DNA of 56,416 nt. Origin: an uncultured Eubacteriales bacterium. Lineage in GTDB: Bacteria > Bacillota > Clostridia > Peptostreptococcales > Anaerovoracaceae. The notes below the pieces were generated by a model. That model made no database searches, had not been told where the DNA came from, and saw nothing but the letters and a program-made list of their open reading frames with translations. Within the stretch, counting starts at the first letter, position 1; each line of letters opens with the position of its first letter. Below, piece by piece: positions 34,650-43,317 of this stretch. Both the position numbers and the translations under genes were made by a program. The stretch is from positions 1 through 56,416 of the forward strand of contig ONRQ01000009.1 of the NCBI GenBank assembly GCA_900320285.1. The letters run 5' to 3'.

Positions 34650-37600
34650 TTATTTTGCCTTCACCTTCTTTATAGCAGACCACTTCGAAACATGTACTGC
34701 CCCACCAGATTTCTTGTAAGCTCTGATTCTTACATAGTATGTTTTCTTCGATGTAAGCTTTGTGATTTTCTTCGACGTAGCGTTCTTCTTTGCAGTAACA
34801 GTCTTTACACCAGTCTTGAAGGTCTTATCCATGCTGTATTGGATCTCAATCTTAGCAATCTTCTTCTGATTAGCTTTGCTGACCTTTTTCCACTTAACTG
34901 TTGCAGCTTTCTTTGCCGAAACAGGTTTGGAGATCTTTACTGAAGGTAGCGTTGGCTTCAGCATAGCAATAGCCTGTGTATCGCTATGACCACATACGCT
35001 GCATGTACATGTTTTCTGCCCATCAGCAACTTCGGTTGCTTCTTTTGTTGTTTTCCATGCACCGAAGGAGTGTGCTTTGATAGGAATCGCTTTTGATGAG
35101 CCTTCCTTAATGGCATCACATTTCGTGCAGTGAATAGACTCAGATCCTGCAGTTGTGCATGTAGCTTCTTTATCAACAGTGTACCTAGAATCCCAGATGT
35201 GAGTAATCGGTATTGATTCTTTAATTATCTTTCCACAATCACTACAGTGCTTCTCCTTCTCTCCTGTTTCTGTACAAGTTGGTTCTTTTGTTACAATCCA
35301 TTCACTATATTGATGTTTAACAATTGCAAAGGTCGTATTCTTAGTGCCTGTATAATCGCCCTTTAATTTAAGTGTGATTACATGTTTTCCGGCAGAGGTA
35401 CAATCAGATGGATATAAAATGTCATAAGACTCATTTCCTAACTCTTTACCACTGGAATCAATCACGGTTATTATTGGATAAACCGGCGATCCTGTGTAAT
35501 CATATTCGTCCTTATCAAGACGAATATACTTAATCTCATTTACTGACTCATTCTTTACACCATGACTTGTACAAATACTTGCAATATTATTATTATGTGT
35601 TTGTTCTTCAGTAGTGAGATTAATCTTATTCCGTTCTTTTTGTGCGTCATCAGCCTTCTCTTGATACTGTGCAGCAGATTTCAATTCAAGGTACATCTGA
35701 TAATCGGATTGAAGTTCTTTTATTTCTGCTTCAAGTTGTTTGATTTCTACTTGATGTCCACCTGCAGTATCTGCTCTAAGTGCCGCAAGCTGATTCTGCT
35801 TCTTTGTAATAGTGTTTTGTGTGCTTGTTGCTTGATTTGCATAATATGTGGATGATTGTAAATAGCTAACTCCATACTTATTCTTAATTTTATCTGCCGT
35901 ATTTGTATAAAGCTCTATATTTGCATCCAAAGTTGATGCTCTAGATATAACAGCATTATGTCTGCTGTTTTCATCTGCTAAATCGTCTTCTAATGATTGA
36001 CCAACATATACTGCTGCAATTTCAACATTAGAAGCAGGCATAGTGAAAGAAATCGAATTTGCTTTTAAATCATTTTCAGATAATAATAATTCGCCAGATT
36101 GTATCCTCCATTTTGAGAAGCTTCTATATGCAACATCATTTACATCTTGTATCGAAACATTATCGTTCTCAAAAAATCGTTTGCTAAATGATTTGTTATT
36201 TGTGTGATACGTTAATAAATACCCCAGTTCGTCTTGATTTATTGAAGGATCATTTTTAATAGTAAAGCTTTTTGTTAATAATCGTGTGCCTGTAAACAAT
36301 TCGCTCAACTTGATATCGACATATGCAGTACCTATATCAGTATTATCTCTATAGGCAAGAGTGTAATCCTCTCCCTCTGTGAGTTCATAATCACCAAGTA
36401 AAACTTTAACCGGCGGAGTAATTCTTCTTCCGGAATACGACTGATCAGGGATTGCTTCAACTGTAACGTTATCAGTGCTAGGACTTAGGATCTCGAACTC
36501 TTCAAATATGGAATCGTAGTATTTTCCTATTCCTGCAATTCTAATAGTAGCTGTTCCACGTTCTTTGTTATTATTATAAAAGAGATTGTAATCTATTCCT
36601 TCAGTCAGCTCCTTATTATCATCTTTAATTATTAAGTCAAGATATATATTATTGCCAGTATATGGTCTATCTTCGATTCCTGAAACAGATGCCATAGTAA
36701 TGCTCTTAATTAGTGACATATCACTTCTGTCGGCATTATAGGTTACATTGCATTTATCAGAAATAATAGAGCTCAAATCTAGCTTTTGGAAATCTGATGT
36801 ATTACCTTCATACCAAATTCTTTGAATACTATCGGGTATAACGGCGTTTTGAGAAAAAGCCGTAATACTGCGTGGGATGAATAATTTGTCCAAATTCGTA
36901 AAGCGATGTAACACATTATCTGAAATAACACTAATATTATCCGGAATAATCGCAACAGAAGTATCTGGATCTAAACAATTAATATAACTGAGCAGTTCTC
37001 TTGAAACATCAGTCAAGAATTCTTTCGGCGATGACGGACTTATTCCGGGATTTCCTTCACATACAACTGAATTAGTATAACCAGAAAATGAATAACTAGT
37101 AACATTTGTAACACTTTTAGGAACGTAGATTTCTTTTAAGTTACTACAACCTGAAAAGGCCGCGTCCCCGATTGTAGTTACTCCATTTGGTATATTAAAT
37201 GACACGAGGCTAGTGCAATTATAAAAAGCATACCCATCGATTTTACTTAGTGATTCAGGAAGGAGAACCTCTTTTAAGTTGGAACAACCATAAAATGCAT
37301 AACTTTCGATCGTTGTATACGATTCTGGAAGAGTAATTGACTCGATTGTTGTATTATCCCTAAACTTTCCGTACAGTTTTGTAACGCCTGTTGGTACAAT
37401 AACAGACTTCTCATTGTCTATATTTTTGCAACCAAATTGATAATCCTCTAAAGAAGCTCCATAATTGACTGGTACTGAATAACCTGAGGAATTGTATCCT
37501 CCTTGTGATATGCGATTCCATTCACTTCCCCATGATCCAGGTTTGTTCTCTTCACCACAAAACAAGACTTTAACAGAAGAACATCCATTAAATGGGGACA

Positions 37601-38546
37601 TCCTCACACCGTTTACCACCTGACCATTATATGTGCTCTGATACTTTTCACCGCCTTGAACATACGCTATTCCTTTACACAAATATACATTTGTTAATTT
37701 ATAGCAATCTTTAAAAGATGCTTCATAAATCTTCGTAATGCTCCCCGGAAGAACTAAGTCAGTAAAACCACATCTACTAAATGTATAGCTTTCTAAAACT
37801 CCTATCTTTTCAAATGGGAACTCAGTTAAAGATGAACATCCGTAAAATGCATATGTTCCAACAGAATAGTTGCTGGACTCTGATAAATCATGAAAGCCCT
37901 CTAGTTTTGAACATCCGTAGAATGCATATGTTCCTATAGTGTTTAAAGCCTCACTTCTATTTATGACACTGTTCATTTCGGTGCAGTTATAAAAAGCTCT
38001 GCTTCCAATTTTTGTTATCCCAGTAGAAAGAATCAGTGATTTTATATCCTTTCTATTGTAGAACGGAGAATTGCTACCTGTATAATCATACATATTTCCA
38101 GATCCAGAAATAGTTAAATTTCCTTCAGAATCCAATTCCCAGCTTAGATTGTTACCAACTGTACCGGAATCCACAATTTCTGCTAAATCCGAATCCTGAA
38201 AGCCATCTTCAGGTGCATCCATATCTTTATTAATAAAATCGCTAGATTCAGGCAGGTCAGAATTAGATTCATCCATCGAAGTGTTTGTAGCTTCCTTGCC
38301 ACCATCCATATCTTGGCTCACGTCAGAATCATATTCTAAAGAATCACCCTCTTCCACATGTGCGTCATCTTCGTACACTTCATCAGCGTAGCTATCTTCA
38401 TAATAGTTCTCATCATTTACTGTATCATTATTAGTAACCTCTTGTTGTAAGCTTGTTTCCCCCAATTCATTCGCAAATACAAAACTTTGAGAATATGTAA
38501 TAGTAATCATTAGAACAAGTAATAAACTTGACAATTTCTTAAGCAT
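34650..38546 (-). CDS. Secreted leucine-rich-repeat (BspA-like) surface protein
   Basis: 1298 residues. Signal peptide at 1-26 (LLLVLMITITYSQSFVFA), then a very acidic segment to about 110. BspA/LRR_5 repeats run from about 130 to 590 (repeating patterns such as SRAFYNCTEM and TYAFYGCSKLEG). Two Ig-like modules with YTGN/YSGR openings follow at about 615-790, and a coiled coil at about 860-1005. Three CxxC-bearing repeats (EPTCTETGEKEKHCSDCG) occupy about 1085-1190, and a fibronectin-III-like domain the last 100 residues. There is no LPxTG motif or C-terminal helix, so wall attachment is unclear. Start has GGAGGGAG upstream. AT-rich, clearly unlike its chromosomal neighbours; adhesin cargo of the element. 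Confidence 0.9.
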   Translation of the reverse strand: MLKKLSSLLLVLMITITYSQSFVFANELGETSLQQEVTNNDTVNDENYYEDSYADEVYEDDAHVEEGDSLEYDSDVSQDMDGGKEATNTSMDESNSDLPESSDFINKDMDAPEDGFQDSDLAEIVDSGTVGNNLSWELDSEGNLTISGSGNMYDYTGSNSPFYNRKDIKSLILSTGITKIGSRAFYNCTEMNSVINRSEALNTIGTYAFYGCSKLEGFHDLSESSNYSVGTYAFYGCSSLTEFPFEKIGVLESYTFSRCGFTDLVLPGSITKIYEASFKDCYKLTNVYLCKGIAYVQGGEKYQSTYNGQVVNGVRMSPFNGCSSVKVLFCGEENKPGSWGSEWNRISQGGYNSSGYSVPVNYGASLEDYQFGCKNIDNEKSVIVPTGVTKLYGKFRDNTTIESITLPESYTTIESYAFYGCSNLKEVLLPESLSKIDGYAFYNCTSLVSFNIPNGVTTIGDAAFSGCSNLKEIYVPKSVTNVTSYSFSGYTNSVVCEGNPGISPSSPKEFLTDVSRELLSYINCLDPDTSVAIIPDNISVISDNVLHRFTNLDKLFIPRSITAFSQNAVIPDSIQRIWYEGNTSDFQKLDLSSIISDKCNVTYNADRSDMSLIKSITMASVSGIEDRPYTGNNIYLDLIIKDDNKELTEGIDYNLFYNNNKERGTATIRIAGIGKYYDSIFEEFEILSPSTDNVTVEAIPDQSYSGRRITPPVKVLLGDYELTEGEDYTLAYRDNTDIGTAYVDIKLSELFTGTRLLTKSFTIKNDPSINQDELGYLLTYHTNNKSFSKRFFENDNVSIQDVNDVAYRSFSKWRIQSGELLLSENDLKANSISFTMPASNVEIAAVYVGQSLEDDLADENSRHNAVISRASTLDANIELYTNTADKIKNKYGVSYLQSSTYYANQATSTQNTITKKQNQLAALRADTAGGHQVEIKQLEAEIKELQSDYQMYLELKSAAQYQEKADDAQKERNKINLTTEEQTHNNNIASICTSHGVKNESVNEIKYIRLDKDEYDYTGSPVYPIITVIDSSGKELGNESYDILYPSDCTSAGKHVITLKLKGDYTGTKNTTFAIVKHQYSEWIVTKEPTCTETGEKEKHCSDCGKIIKESIPITHIWDSRYTVDKEATCTTAGSESIHCTKCDAIKEGSSKAIPIKAHSFGAWKTTKEATEVADGQKTCTCSVCGHSDTQAIAMLKPTLPSVKISKPVSAKKAATVKWKKVSKANQKKIAKIEIQYSMDKTFKTGVKTVTAKKNATSKKITKLTSKKTYYVRIRAYKKSGGAVHVSKWSAIKKVKAK

Positions 38547-38577
38547 AGATGTGTTCTCCCTCCGTAGCGCGTGACTC

Positions 38578-38721
38578 CTATATATACCTCGTGAGCCATC
38601 TGTTTATAGTACTAACAGACAAATTGAACTTATAAGCACGTTTCTTCAAAGTGCGTTTCTCATCAAAATGAATTCTACCAATAATAACTCTTTCAAACTC
38701 TATAAATACCTTCCTTTTCAT
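38578..38721 (-). CDS. Small helix-turn-helix ORF, possible transposase remnant
   Basis: 47 codons, not in the usual size range for gene callers. The product starts MKRKVFIEFERVIIGRIHF and ends with KKRAYKFNLSVSTINRWLT, a helix-turn-helix like the N-terminal DNA-binding segment of IS-type transposases. The stop falls straight after the helix-turn-helix and no catalytic domain follows. No clear ribosome site. It may be a decayed insertion-sequence fragment or a tiny regulator upstream of the LRR gene. Confidence 0.35.
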   Translation of the reverse strand: MKRKVFIEFERVIIGRIHFDEKRTLKKRAYKFNLSVSTINRWLTRYI

Positions 38722-39325
38722 CTCGCATTCTAAGTAAAATAGTAACATTATTTTAATAAAAAAACTTAAACAAAACTATTCCAAAAACAAAAAAACATGG
38801 CAGGCCATAACAACCTGTCCCAGACTTAAGTGTTCTTAAGACTCCATCGACAGTAAATGATTGCTTAGCAAATATGTATAGGAATAATTCCTCTATAGCA
38901 TTATCGTTAATTATTAGAGTGATACTATAAATCATGTCTTTATACCGGCAGAGAAATCTATTTCGAGAATATTGAATCTTTTAGGAATAAATTGGCTATA
39001 GCATTGTCGTTATTAAGTAGATGAAAAGCTATGGTTCACAGCACAGTGCTAAGCGAACACCTTTTTTGAAATAGTTCATAATTGTTGGAACAATTCAGCG
39101 TATCTTTTGCCGATTAATAATAGAGAGATAATTATATCTGAATTCAGCTTCATAGCTGGTGCAAGGTATCGCGTTCTCCCTTTAACCATTTTTATCGCGT
39201 TACAGCGAAGAAAAACGTCTATTTTCGCCCCGGGATCATACATTTTCTCTCGGCTAGGTGGACGTTATTTTGTTGCAAGTTATTTTTTTATGAAGACATC
39301 GTAATGAAGATCGGAGGTGATGTGT
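38722..39325. other. AT-rich intergenic region inside the element
   Basis: About 600 bases without a convincing gene; short open frames here lack ribosome sites and recognisable content. It contains a symmetric AATTGTT-GG-AACAATT (39080-39095) and two ATCGCGTT copies about 30 bp apart near 39170-39200. It probably holds the promoter and operator region of the plus-strand mobilization genes, though I could not fix a convincing promoter. Confidence 0.5.
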
Positions 39326-39502
39326 ATGCCCAGGATGTCAAAGAAAGATAAGCAAGAATGGGACTTCTATCTCGATGAGAATGGCAGGATCAGTTACAAC
39401 GAGCTCTGCAGAAATTGTGATCGCGAGTGTAAGCAGAGCTTCCGTGCCGTAATCATTTCATGTCCCGAGTACAATTCCAAGAGGAGGAAGAAGAAAGAAT
39501 GA
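39326..39502 (+). CDS. Small Cys-rich, basic protein upstream of the relaxase
   Basis: 58 residues from the ATG at 39326, chosen for GGAGGTGA at 39313-39320. The sequence has CRNCDRECKQSF followed by a later Cys (IISCPEY) and a basic tail (KRRKKKE), a possible zinc-binding, nucleic-acid-binding mini-protein. Function unknown. Its position just before the oriT-like region and relaxase suggests an accessory mobilization or regulatory role. Confidence 0.6.
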   Translation: MPRMSKKDKQEWDFYLDENGRISYNELCRNCDRECKQSFRAVIISCPEYNSKRRKKKE

Positions 39503-39734
39503 GAATTATTTTTCACGCAGGAGCACCGCCGCTGGCTCCATTTTTATTTAAGCGGCGTCGGAAACGAGATGAGATCAAGTCCCGGTCAGGGCGTGATCTC
39601 CGTGAGCATTCATGCGAACGAAGAGGAGTAACTCAGGTGGCTACACCGTGGATGCTCCTCTTTTTCGTTTCCACAGGGAGTCAAGGGGGGAAAGCCTTGC
39701 CCACGACATCTTTGCAGCGAAGCTGAAAGTGTCA

Positions 39735-39773
39735 TAGTGGGTTACACACATTCAGCAGGAATGTTGTGTAACC
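39735..39773 (+). other. Candidate origin of transfer (MobV type)
   Basis: TAGTGGG-TTACAC at 39735-39747 resembles the TAGTGTG/TTA nick region of pMV158-type MobV origins as I recall it. An inverted repeat (left arm 39740-39753, right arm 39759-39773, one bulged base) overlaps it. It ends 25 bp before the relaxase ATG. The 39503-39797 interval holds no convincing gene. Confidence 0.5.
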
Positions 39774-39797
39774 GGCTTCGCCCCAGGAGGAATGCGT

Positions 39798-41069
39798 ATG
39801 GCAGTAAAGAAGCCGGACATGTCCTGCGCGAGAGTTGTGCAGTATAAGTCCTCAGGACTGGATAAGATCTACAGGCACAACGAGCGCAGGAACCAGAGCT
39901 ACGGCAATGAGAACGTTATAACTGAGATGAGCAGGTACAACATACACTTCAAGGATCCGGGTGATGAGACTTACACAGAGATATTCATGAGGCTCGAGGC
40001 CGAGGGAGTGATCTCCACCAGAGGTCTCCGTGAGGATGCCACCCTGCTCGATGAGATCATCATCGATGTCAACACGACATACTTTGAAGATCACGGAGGG
40101 TATGAGTATGCGAAGAAGTTTTATGAGGAAGCATATCACTTCATAGAGAAGAAGTTCGGAGCGGACAACATAGTCTCCGCAGTCATGCATGCCGATGAGC
40201 TGAACACAGAGGCAAGCGAGAGATTCGGTAAAGATGTGTACCACTATCACCTTCACGCAATGGTGATTCCTGTCGTGGACAAGGAGGTCAGATGGAGCAA
40301 GAGGTGCAAGGATCCTGAGCTGAGAGGGACGGTGAAGGAAGTGATCCATCAGGTGAGCCACTCAAAGAAGTGGGCATCCAATATCCCGGAGACTGATGAG
40401 CATGGTGAAGTCATACTTAGAGCCAACGGCAAGCCGAAGTACAGAAAGTCCTACAGCATACTGCAGGATGAAGTGTATGAGCACATGATCAGTCATGGCT
40501 TCACAGGCTTTGAACGCGGAGAGAAAGGCAGCACTGCTGAGCATCTTGATACTCTTCAGTTCAAGATCGAGAAGGACAAGGAGAGACTTTCCGAAATAGA
40601 GGGTCGCATTGAGCAGACCAGGCTGCAGTATGAGCCGGCACTTGACGCAAAGACAAGGTATGAAGATATAGACAGCCTTGGGAAGAAGAACATCACAGGC
40701 AAGGTCGTGCTCTCCGGTGAAGACTATGAAGAACTCACCTCTCTTGCCAAGGAAGGTCTGACGAGCAGGACAAGGCTGTGGGATATGCAAAGGACTGTTG
40801 AGTACTACAGAGATGGCTTCGAGAGATACAGTACTCGGTATGAGAATCTCAGCAAGAAGTATGAAGAACTTACCGAGAAGACGAAGCCTTTCCTGGATGC
40901 CATGGAGCACTTCCCTGAGCTGGTCACAGCATTCGTGAACAAACTGAAAGATCTCTTCAGGGACAAGGCTGCAAGAGAACAGGCCGAAAGAGAAAGACAG
41001 ATTGCCGAGCGTGAAAAAAAGCGTGCTGAACGCCTGCTGAAGAATAAAACTCGCGGGATCGAGCGATAG
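39798..41069 (+). CDS. MobV/Pre-type plasmid mobilization relaxase
   Basis: 423 residues from the ATG at 39798, chosen because AGGAGG lies 7 nt upstream (an ATG at 39792 is too close). The N-terminal half is the relaxase: SCARVVQYKSSGLDKIYRHNERRN, and the metal-binding motif with HADEL and YHYHLHAMVIPVV (about residues 133-160), matching the HxDE...HxH pattern of MobV. The C-terminal half is a long coiled coil (about 245-420), typical of Pre/Mob proteins. It should nick the oriT candidate just upstream and lead the strand into a recipient using another element's secretion channel. Confidence 0.88.
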   Translation: MAVKKPDMSCARVVQYKSSGLDKIYRHNERRNQSYGNENVITEMSRYNIHFKDPGDETYTEIFMRLEAEGVISTRGLREDATLLDEIIIDVNTTYFEDHGGYEYAKKFYEEAYHFIEKKFGADNIVSAVMHADELNTEASERFGKDVYHYHLHAMVIPVVDKEVRWSKRCKDPELRGTVKEVIHQVSHSKKWASNIPETDEHGEVILRANGKPKYRKSYSILQDEVYEHMISHGFTGFERGEKGSTAEHLDTLQFKIEKDKERLSEIEGRIEQTRLQYEPALDAKTRYEDIDSLGKKNITGKVVLSGEDYEELTSLAKEGLTSRTRLWDMQRTVEYYRDGFERYSTRYENLSKKYEELTEKTKPFLDAMEHFPELVTAFVNKLKDLFRDKAAREQAERERQIAEREKKRAERLLKNKTRGIER

Positions 41070-41182
41070 AGGGCGTTTATTTACCCTCTGTCATTCTTCG
41101 GGCAGTTTCCCTATTGCATTGTAAGATTCTTCATATATAATCATAATCGAACAGTTGTTCTTTAATATTTGGAGAAATCACC

Positions 41183-42178
41183 ATGCAGACAGCACAGGCA
41201 CAACAGGCAATTAAGCCTATCATCAGAGCCAATCCATTGAATGATCTGCTGGACAGCGAAACTGAGCGCAATGCTCTCGGGCTGTCCCGCATTGGCTTGC
41301 GACAGCGTGATGGCAGTGTCAGAGAGCTAAGGAATTCTATACTGCTCCCTGCCTATTACCTGATACCAGAGGAGATCATGAAGAAGTGCGGACAGGAGCT
41401 CTATTCTCTGCCCCGTTTCTTCAGTCTGCTCATGCTTGACCAGAATGCGATAGATACCATGGAAAGCGATCTGTTCGTGCTGTGCATAATTGACTGCTAT
41501 GCATATATGGTCTGGCCTTATCTGTGTCCGGATATTCCGTATATGGAGATCTTCTCAGGAGATGAACCCTCATGGAGGATCGCACATGCTGCGGGGATCT
41601 GGATCACAGAGCTATACAGGCTTGATAAGATCCCGACACTCAGAGAGTATTCAGCGAATCCGTATGCTTTTATCCCATATGCACCGCCTGAAGTTCTGGA
41701 CAGCATACTGTCTGAGATCGTACCAAGCGCAGTAAAGCGATATAATCTGCAGCCAATCATAGACGCAGCAAAAGAAACAAGGTGCTTTGAGGACTTTGAT
41801 TTCAGAAAAAGCCGGCAGAAGATAGACTTCTACCGCAAGTGGTACCACACAAGATCAAAGAAAGCTGAGTTCTCACTTGAGGGATATAAGGAACATTTGA
41901 TGGAGGTTTATGACGATGATGGATGGGAAGTCCCTGATCCTGTCAGTGATTTTGAAGATGAGGTCATAGAAAACGTAGATGTACAGAGATTCCTGTCAAC
42001 ACTGCCTGAAAAAGACAAGACTATACTGCAGATGCGGCAGGATGGTTATACTTTGCAGGAGATCGCAGATAAGCTTGATTACAAGACTCACAGCGCTGTT
42101 CTCAAGCGCATAAAAAGCATCGGCAGGAAATATGAAAAATACTCCGGCCTCAGCTTCGGTTTTAAGCGACTGCCTTAA
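41183..42178 (+). CDS. Element-encoded protein with a C-terminal sigma-region-4-like HTH
   Basis: 331 residues. The N-terminal 255 residues are not recognised. The C-terminal 60 (FLSTLPEKDKTILQMRQDGY, then TLQEIADKLDYKTHSAVLKRI) read as a sigma-70 region-4/ECF-like helix-turn-helix. It lacks a recognisable region 2, so it is more likely a regulator or a replication or recombination accessory than a complete sigma factor. The start has GGAGA at 41172. It lies between the relaxase and the AAA ATPase and is followed by a strong hairpin. Confidence 0.65.
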   Translation: MQTAQAQQAIKPIIRANPLNDLLDSETERNALGLSRIGLRQRDGSVRELRNSILLPAYYLIPEEIMKKCGQELYSLPRFFSLLMLDQNAIDTMESDLFVLCIIDCYAYMVWPYLCPDIPYMEIFSGDEPSWRIAHAAGIWITELYRLDKIPTLREYSANPYAFIPYAPPEVLDSILSEIVPSAVKRYNLQPIIDAAKETRCFEDFDFRKSRQKIDFYRKWYHTRSKKAEFSLEGYKEHLMEVYDDDGWEVPDPVSDFEDEVIENVDVQRFLSTLPEKDKTILQMRQDGYTLQEIADKLDYKTHSAVLKRIKSIGRKYEKYSGLSFGFKRLP

Positions 42179-42205
42179 CAAACAACTTTATACGTTATTA
42201 CTCAC

Positions 42206-42222
42206 GCTCCCCTCGCGGGAGC
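42206..42222 (+). terminator. Terminator after the sigma-like gene
   Basis: Arms GCTCCC (42206-42211) and GGGAGC (42217-42222) with a 5-nt loop, followed by TTTTTT. It separates the gene from the ATPase-integrase pair. Confidence 0.82.
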
Positions 42223-42257
42223 TTTTTTAATGGAAAATTTTTAATGGAGGAAACACA

Positions 42258-43277
42258 ATGTATAAACCTTTAGAACTAGTAGACGCACAGGAGCTATTGC
42301 TTACACCGCTTGATGTACCGCCGTTCCTTGTCGAGGATATAGTCCCTGGCGGCGTGAACATAATCGCAGGTGATGAGAAGTCCGGCAAGAGCTGGCTGAT
42401 GCTGCTCCTTGCTGTATGCATCGCTACAGGACAGGACTTTCTTGGTCATCATGTTGACCAGGGCAAGGTCCTGTACCTCAGCCTTGAAGATACCTTCTCA
42501 CGCCTTCAGCAGAGGCTGTTCAAACTCACAGATGAAGTCGGATTCGGCAACATCCTGCTGGGTATCCAGAGCGGTACTCTTGATTCTGATCTGATAGAGC
42601 AGCTTGACGATGCAGTGTCCAGAATAGAAGGTCTCAAGATCATCATCATTGATACGCTGCAGCTTATCCGAGGGGATAACACGACCTTGAGCTATGCCGC
42701 AGATTATGCTGATGTTGCAAAGCTCAAGAACTTCGGAAGAGAGCACAATGTCTCATTCTTCCTTGTGCACCACCTTAAGAAGCAGATTGAAGCCCACAAC
42801 ATATTCAACCGGTTCAATGGTACTAAAGGCATCAATGGCGCTGTAGATACCATGTTCCTTCTTGATAAGGAGAGTGAGTTCAGCACCAGAGCATCTCTCT
42901 ATGTCAAAGGCCGCGATACACAGCCCGTTGAATTGCAGATGGAATTCAATGATTGTAAATGGGAGCTTCTGAACATCAGGACTCAGGAAGAGATCGCTGC
43001 TGCCAACACACCTGAGATCATACACAAACTAGTTGATTTCATAAGAGAAAGAAGATCCTGGAGAGGTTCAGCTACTGAATTGCTTAATGAGCTTGGTGAT
43101 CAGTCGGTCGGCACCAATGTCATCACAAAATATGTCAATCAGTACAAGAGCAGCCTCTTACTGGACGAAGGGATAGCATACAGCTACAGCAGGACACATG
43201 CTGATGGCAGGATACTGTCCTTCGAAATATGTGACAGCTGTGACGGCTGTGACAGCAAGGAGGACAACTCCCGCTAA
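42258..43277 (+). CDS. RepA-like AAA ATPase (AAA_25 family)
   Basis: 339 residues. The P-loop GDEKSGKSW (about residues 39-47), the LYLSLEDTFSRLQQRL segment and the Walker B strand LKIIIIDTLQLIRG (about 130) mark a RecA-fold helicase/ATPase of the RepA/AAA_25 type. These occur beside integrases in phages and integrative elements, where they probably act in replication or recombination of the excised circle. The C-terminal 80 residues look like a winged helix (SATELLNELGDQSVGTNVIT). The last codons encode a CDSCDGCDS string that comes from 9-bp DNA repeats. Start is supported by GGAGG at 42246. Confidence 0.82.
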   Translation: MYKPLELVDAQELLLTPLDVPPFLVEDIVPGGVNIIAGDEKSGKSWLMLLLAVCIATGQDFLGHHVDQGKVLYLSLEDTFSRLQQRLFKLTDEVGFGNILLGIQSGTLDSDLIEQLDDAVSRIEGLKIIIIDTLQLIRGDNTTLSYAADYADVAKLKNFGREHNVSFFLVHHLKKQIEAHNIFNRFNGTKGINGAVDTMFLLDKESEFSTRASLYVKGRDTQPVELQMEFNDCKWELLNIRTQEEIAAANTPEIIHKLVDFIRERRSWRGSATELLNELGDQSVGTNVITKYVNQYKSSLLLDEGIAYSYSRTHADGRILSFEICDSCDGCDSKEDNSR

Positions 43278-43295
43278 CACTGTCACGGCTGTCAC
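43230..43295. repeat. Iteron-like 9-bp repeats forming a large inverted repeat at the ATPase-integrase junction
   Basis: Three tandem copies of TGTGACRGC (43230-43238, 43239-43247, 43248-43256) are followed by two inverted copies (about 43278-43295). In RNA, 43240-43255 can pair with 43280-43295 over 16 bp with two G-U wobbles. The 24-nt loop contains AGGAGG, which can itself pair with CTCC. It spans the ATPase stop and lies just upstream of the integrase start. Confidence 0.8.
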
Positions 43296-43317
43296 GACCG
43301 ACACGCATCTCTCTGAG

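Noticed and set aside
38753-38935. 60-codon minus-strand ORF in the IME
   Set aside because: Strongly hydrophobic and AT-driven, with no ribosome site and no recognisable content; probably chance.
39107-39304. 65-codon plus-strand ORF before the Cys-rich gene
   Set aside because: No ribosome site and no family resemblance; it lies in the likely control region of the mobilization genes.
39460-39726. 88-codon ORF between the Cys-rich gene and the relaxase
   Set aside because: Overlaps the Cys-rich gene and reads through the probable oriT region, with an unlikely protein sequence; treated as non-coding.
43198-43317. N-terminal extension of the integrase
   Set aside because: The frame is open only because the 9-bp repeats lack stops; its TAVTAVTA product is a by-product of the DNA repeats, and integrase-like sequence begins after 43318.
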